From a virus, in IMG/VR virus record IMGVR_UViG_3300046371_000071, positions 1 through 33,265 of that record: a stretch of 33,265 bases of DNA; one strand, 5' to 3'. Positions 31,052 to 33,265 of this stretch are shown piece after piece. Positions within the stretch are counted from its first letter, which is position 1. The number at the start of each line of letters is the position of its first letter. The translations under genes were made by a program, and so were the position numbers. The notes beneath the pieces were generated by a model. That model had not been told where the DNA came from and ran no database searches. It saw nothing but the letters and a program-made list of their open reading frames with translations.

Positions 31052-31421
31052 AGCTGTTAACACAGTTGAAACCGCTGAAGAGTTAGAAGCACAGCTACCT
31101 ATACCTGTAGGCTATAGAGTGTTGGTTGCACTACCGCAGATCGAAGAAACCTTCGATGGCACTGACCTGCTAAAGACTGACACTACAAAAAATCAAGAGT
31201 ATGTAATGTCGATCATCGGCCTTGTAATGGATATGGGCGAACAAGCCTACAATGACGCTGAGAGGTTTCCTACTGGGCCTTGGTGTAAACAAGGTGATTA
31301 TGTGATGTTTCGTGCTAATTCAGGCACTAGGTTTAAGGTTGGTGACGTAGAGTACCGTTTGATGAACGATGACTCTATCGAAGCTGTTGTAGCAGATCCC
31401 CGTGGTGTAACACGAGCGTAA
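31044..31421 (+). CDS. GroES-like co-chaperonin
   Basis: 125 residues from ATG 31044. After an acidic N terminus, IPVGYRVLVALPQIEETFDG starts a Cpn10 fold, with the mobile-loop region around DGTDLLKTDTTKNQEY, SIIGLVMDMG, FPTGPWCKQGDYVMFRANSG and VEYRLMNDDSIEAVVADP, all in the order of GroES. Phage co-chaperonins (T4 gp31 is the known case) replace GroES to let the host GroEL fold the capsid protein. Its position among head genes, before the scaffold and virion proteins, fits that. Extra N-terminal acidic residues are unusual. Confidence 0.75.
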   Translation: MSEAVNTVETAEELEAQLPIPVGYRVLVALPQIEETFDGTDLLKTDTTKNQEYVMSIIGLVMDMGEQAYNDAERFPTGPWCKQGDYVMFRANSGTRFKVGDVEYRLMNDDSIEAVVADPRGVTRA

Positions 31422-31430
31422 GGAAGATAG

Positions 31431-32462
31431 ATGCCGTTTCAAAAAGTTGAGTATAGCTTTCCCGACGAAGAGAAGAATACTTCTATAGAAGTGGAGGACT
31501 CTGGTGAAGTCGAGATTGACCTTTCTGGTAAAAAGACTGCGGAAGAGTATGCAGATACTCCGGTCGAACCTGAAGTTGAGGTTGAAGAGCCTAAAGCAGA
31601 GCTGGAAATCGAAGTTGTCGATGACACGCCAGAGGCTGATCGTGACCGTAAGCCATCTAAACCCCCGTCTGATGTCACGGATGAGGAGTTGGAAGGCTAC
31701 TCTGAGAAAGTACGTAACCGAATCAAACACATCAGCAAAGGCTACCACGACGAACGACGTGCCAAAGAATCCGCCCTCAGAGAGCGACAAGAGCTAGAAG
31801 CCCTAGCACAAAGGCTTGTTGACGAAAACAAAGAGCTAAAGGGCAACGTAACTAAAAACCAAGAGGCATTACTTGAGCAGGCAAAACGTAATGCAGCTAT
31901 TGAGATAGAAAGTGCCAAACGCTCCTATAAAGTAGCATATGATAGTGGCGACTCAGAGGCAGTACTCGAAGCGCAAGATAAGTTAACCAGCGCAAAGATA
32001 AAGTCGGATAAACTAAATAACTTTAAGATACCGGCTTTACAGGACGAAGAAACTGCTGTACAAGACACACAAGAACCTGTTACACCGCAATATACTCGTG
32101 ATAACAGGGCCGAAGAGTGGCGAACAGCTAATCCTTGGTTTGATGAAGACCCCGAAATGCAAAGTTTTGCATATGGAGTGCATCATAAATTGATAAAAGA
32201 GGGCGTAAGTCCTCAAAACGAAGAATACTACGAGCGCATTGACGCCCGTATGCGAGAGGTATTCCCCGGTTATTTCGGAGAAGTCCCTTCAGAGGTACGA
32301 GAAGAACGAAAGCAACAGCCAAATGTGGTTGCACCCGCAACGCGGAGCACAGCGCCTAAAAAGGTGACATTATCGCAGACACAGGTTGCACTTGCTAAAC
32401 GGCTTGGAGTACCGCTGGAAGAATACGCCAGACAGGTTGCACTAGAAGCGAGGAAAAACTAA
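31431..32462 (+). CDS. Scaffolding-like protein
   Basis: 343 residues. Strongly acidic N terminus (EVEDSGEVEIDLSGKK, then EVEVEEPKAELEIEVV), a charged coiled coil (ERRAKESALRERQELEALAQ ...), a central ANPWFDEDPEMQSFAYG block, and a basic C terminus (LAKRLGVPLEEYARQVALEA) that could hold the capsid contact. This composition and position, between portal and the virion protein, are typical of head scaffolds. The start follows GGAAGATAG. Confidence 0.75.
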   Translation: MPFQKVEYSFPDEEKNTSIEVEDSGEVEIDLSGKKTAEEYADTPVEPEVEVEEPKAELEIEVVDDTPEADRDRKPSKPPSDVTDEELEGYSEKVRNRIKHISKGYHDERRAKESALRERQELEALAQRLVDENKELKGNVTKNQEALLEQAKRNAAIEIESAKRSYKVAYDSGDSEAVLEAQDKLTSAKIKSDKLNNFKIPALQDEETAVQDTQEPVTPQYTRDNRAEEWRTANPWFDEDPEMQSFAYGVHHKLIKEGVSPQNEEYYERIDARMREVFPGYFGEVPSEVREERKQQPNVVAPATRSTAPKKVTLSQTQVALAKRLGVPLEEYARQVALEARKN

Positions 32463-32911
32463 TGGCTGAAAACAGAATCAAACGAGACAACACAACTCGT
32501 GAAACGGAAACTCGTAAACGATCTTGGCAGCGACCGGAGGTATTACCTACTCCTGAGCCAGAAGATGGTTATGCGTTCCGTTGGGTTCGTGTGTCTATGT
32601 TAGGTCAGGTAGATGCTACTAATGTATCCTCAAAACTACGCGAAGGTTGGGAACCCGTAAGGGCCGAAGACTACCCACAGTTCACAGTGTTGAACGTGGA
32701 GCAGGAAAGGTTTGCTGATAACATCGTCCAAGGCGGACTCATGTTGTGTAAAGTACCTCAAGAGATCGTAGATGAGAGAACCGCACACTATGAGCAGCAA
32801 TCCAGAAACCAAATACAGTCTGTGGATAACAACCTGATGCGTGAAAATGACGCACGTATGCCTTTGTTTAACGAAAGAAAGACAAAGGTGACTTTTGGCA
32901 ACGGAACTTAA
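32462..32911 (+). CDS. Unknown head-region protein
   Basis: 149 residues; its ATG touches the scaffold stop. A basic N terminus (RIKRDNTTRETETRKR) is followed by YAFRWVRVSMLGQVDATNVS and REGWEPVRAEDYPQF, the beta-like core, then ADNIVQGGLMLCKVPQEIVD and a helical C terminus. I recall such 'GW.PVRA.D.P' proteins between scaffold and capsid genes in several marine phages, without a known function. Probably a head assembly or minor capsid protein. Confidence 0.65.
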   Translation: MAENRIKRDNTTRETETRKRSWQRPEVLPTPEPEDGYAFRWVRVSMLGQVDATNVSSKLREGWEPVRAEDYPQFTVLNVEQERFADNIVQGGLMLCKVPQEIVDERTAHYEQQSRNQIQSVDNNLMRENDARMPLFNERKTKVTFGNGT

Positions 32912-32923
32912 TAGGAGCTAAAA

Positions 32924-33265
32924 ATGGCTTATCCTACTGTAGATGGCCCTTATGGGCTTGTTCCGGTCAAACTGTTAAGTGGTGTACCTTATGTGGGTAC
33001 CGTACGGCACTACAGCATTGCTAGTGGCTACGGAACCGCAATCTTCTACGGGGACGCTGTTAAGCTAGTGACCGGAGGCACCGTTGAGCGTGATACGTTC
33101 GACGCTGCTATGACTCCAATTGGAGTCTTCATGGGTGTTTCATACACCGATCCCAACACTAATCAAAAGACCTTTAGGCAAAACTACATTGCTAGCACCG
33201 CCGCTTCTGATCTTGAAGCATATGTATGTGACGCAACTGATGTTTTGTTCAAGGTTGCTGTTGTA
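32924..33265 (+). CDS. Virion structural protein, 3' end cut by window (capsid or decoration type)
   Basis: Starts at ATG 32924 with AGGAGCTAAAA before it; at least 114 residues are present. PYGLVPVKLLSGVPYVGTVR and then IASGYGTAIFYGDAVKLVTG, PIGVFMGVSYTD and DATDVLFKVAVV resemble a widely seen phage structural protein ('GL.P.....G..Y.G....Y.I......if.GD.V..'). It could be the major capsid protein or a decoration protein; the missing remainder would decide. Confidence 0.65.
   Translation, partial: MAYPTVDGPYGLVPVKLLSGVPYVGTVRHYSIASGYGTAIFYGDAVKLVTGGTVERDTFDAAMTPIGVFMGVSYTDPNTNQKTFRQNYIASTAASDLEAYVCDATDVLFKVAVV

Noticed and set aside
1-33265. tRNA or other structural RNA genes
   Set aside because: Intergenic stretches were inspected for cloverleaf arms and the T-loop sequence; none was found. 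A search program could still find degenerate ones.

Overview
The window is part of a double-stranded DNA tailed-phage genome (Caudoviricetes). The evidence is a complete head-morphogenesis start (small and large terminase, portal, a GroES-like protein, a scaffold-like protein and the start of a virion protein) plus a phage replication set: AEP-type primase-helicase, ssDNA-binding protein, SNF2-type helicase, RecB/Cas4-like nuclease, family A DNA polymerase and VRR-NUC nuclease. From memory, this gene content resembles aquatic, mostly uncultured phages. No host genes, tRNA genes, integrase, insertion sequence or CRISPR array were seen. Both ends of the window cut genes, so the genome is larger than this.

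Layout. (1) 1-5222, rightward: the end of a giant virion or internal protein gene with a zinc-protease motif and a plausible overprinted small gene. (2) 5229-5266: a hairpin whose U-tract serves leftward transcription, between the converging gene blocks. (3) 5327-24537, leftward: about 28 tightly packed early/middle genes, many joined by ATGA, GTGA or TAGTG overlaps. In transcription order they are: two small unknowns, a PNKP-type 3'-phosphatase, a DUF3150-like protein, a MoxR-type AAA+ ATPase, a metallopeptidase-like/vWA protein, two large unknowns, a nuclease, small paralogous proteins, DNA polymerase, small membrane or unknown proteins, nuclease, helicase, HTH protein, ssDNA-binding protein, primase-helicase. 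(4) 24540-25250: a gene-free control region with seven exact copies of GTAACATT in both orientations, AT-rich DNA, palindromes, direct repeats and a strong leftward promoter; a good candidate replication origin and master control region. (5) 25250-25744: a lone leftward gene with its own promoter and terminator. (6) 25745-26167: divergent intergenic region. (7) 26168-33265, rightward: packaging and head genes.

How it fits together. The leftward operon supplies replication and nucleic-acid metabolism; the rightward block packages DNA and builds the head. Control seems centred on 22.2-26.1 kb, where three families of short repeats are interleaved: five copies of the palindrome GTTATAGGNNCCTATAAC, two promoters with an ATAACGTGTTAT operator-like palindrome in the spacer, and four TGGTNTTTGGTG-type boxes. 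The DNA polymerase has leucine at the position equivalent to E. coli Pol I Phe762. The MoxR/vWA/DUF3150-like set with its two unknown partners is the least understood functional module, and its metallopeptidase-like motif is non-canonical.
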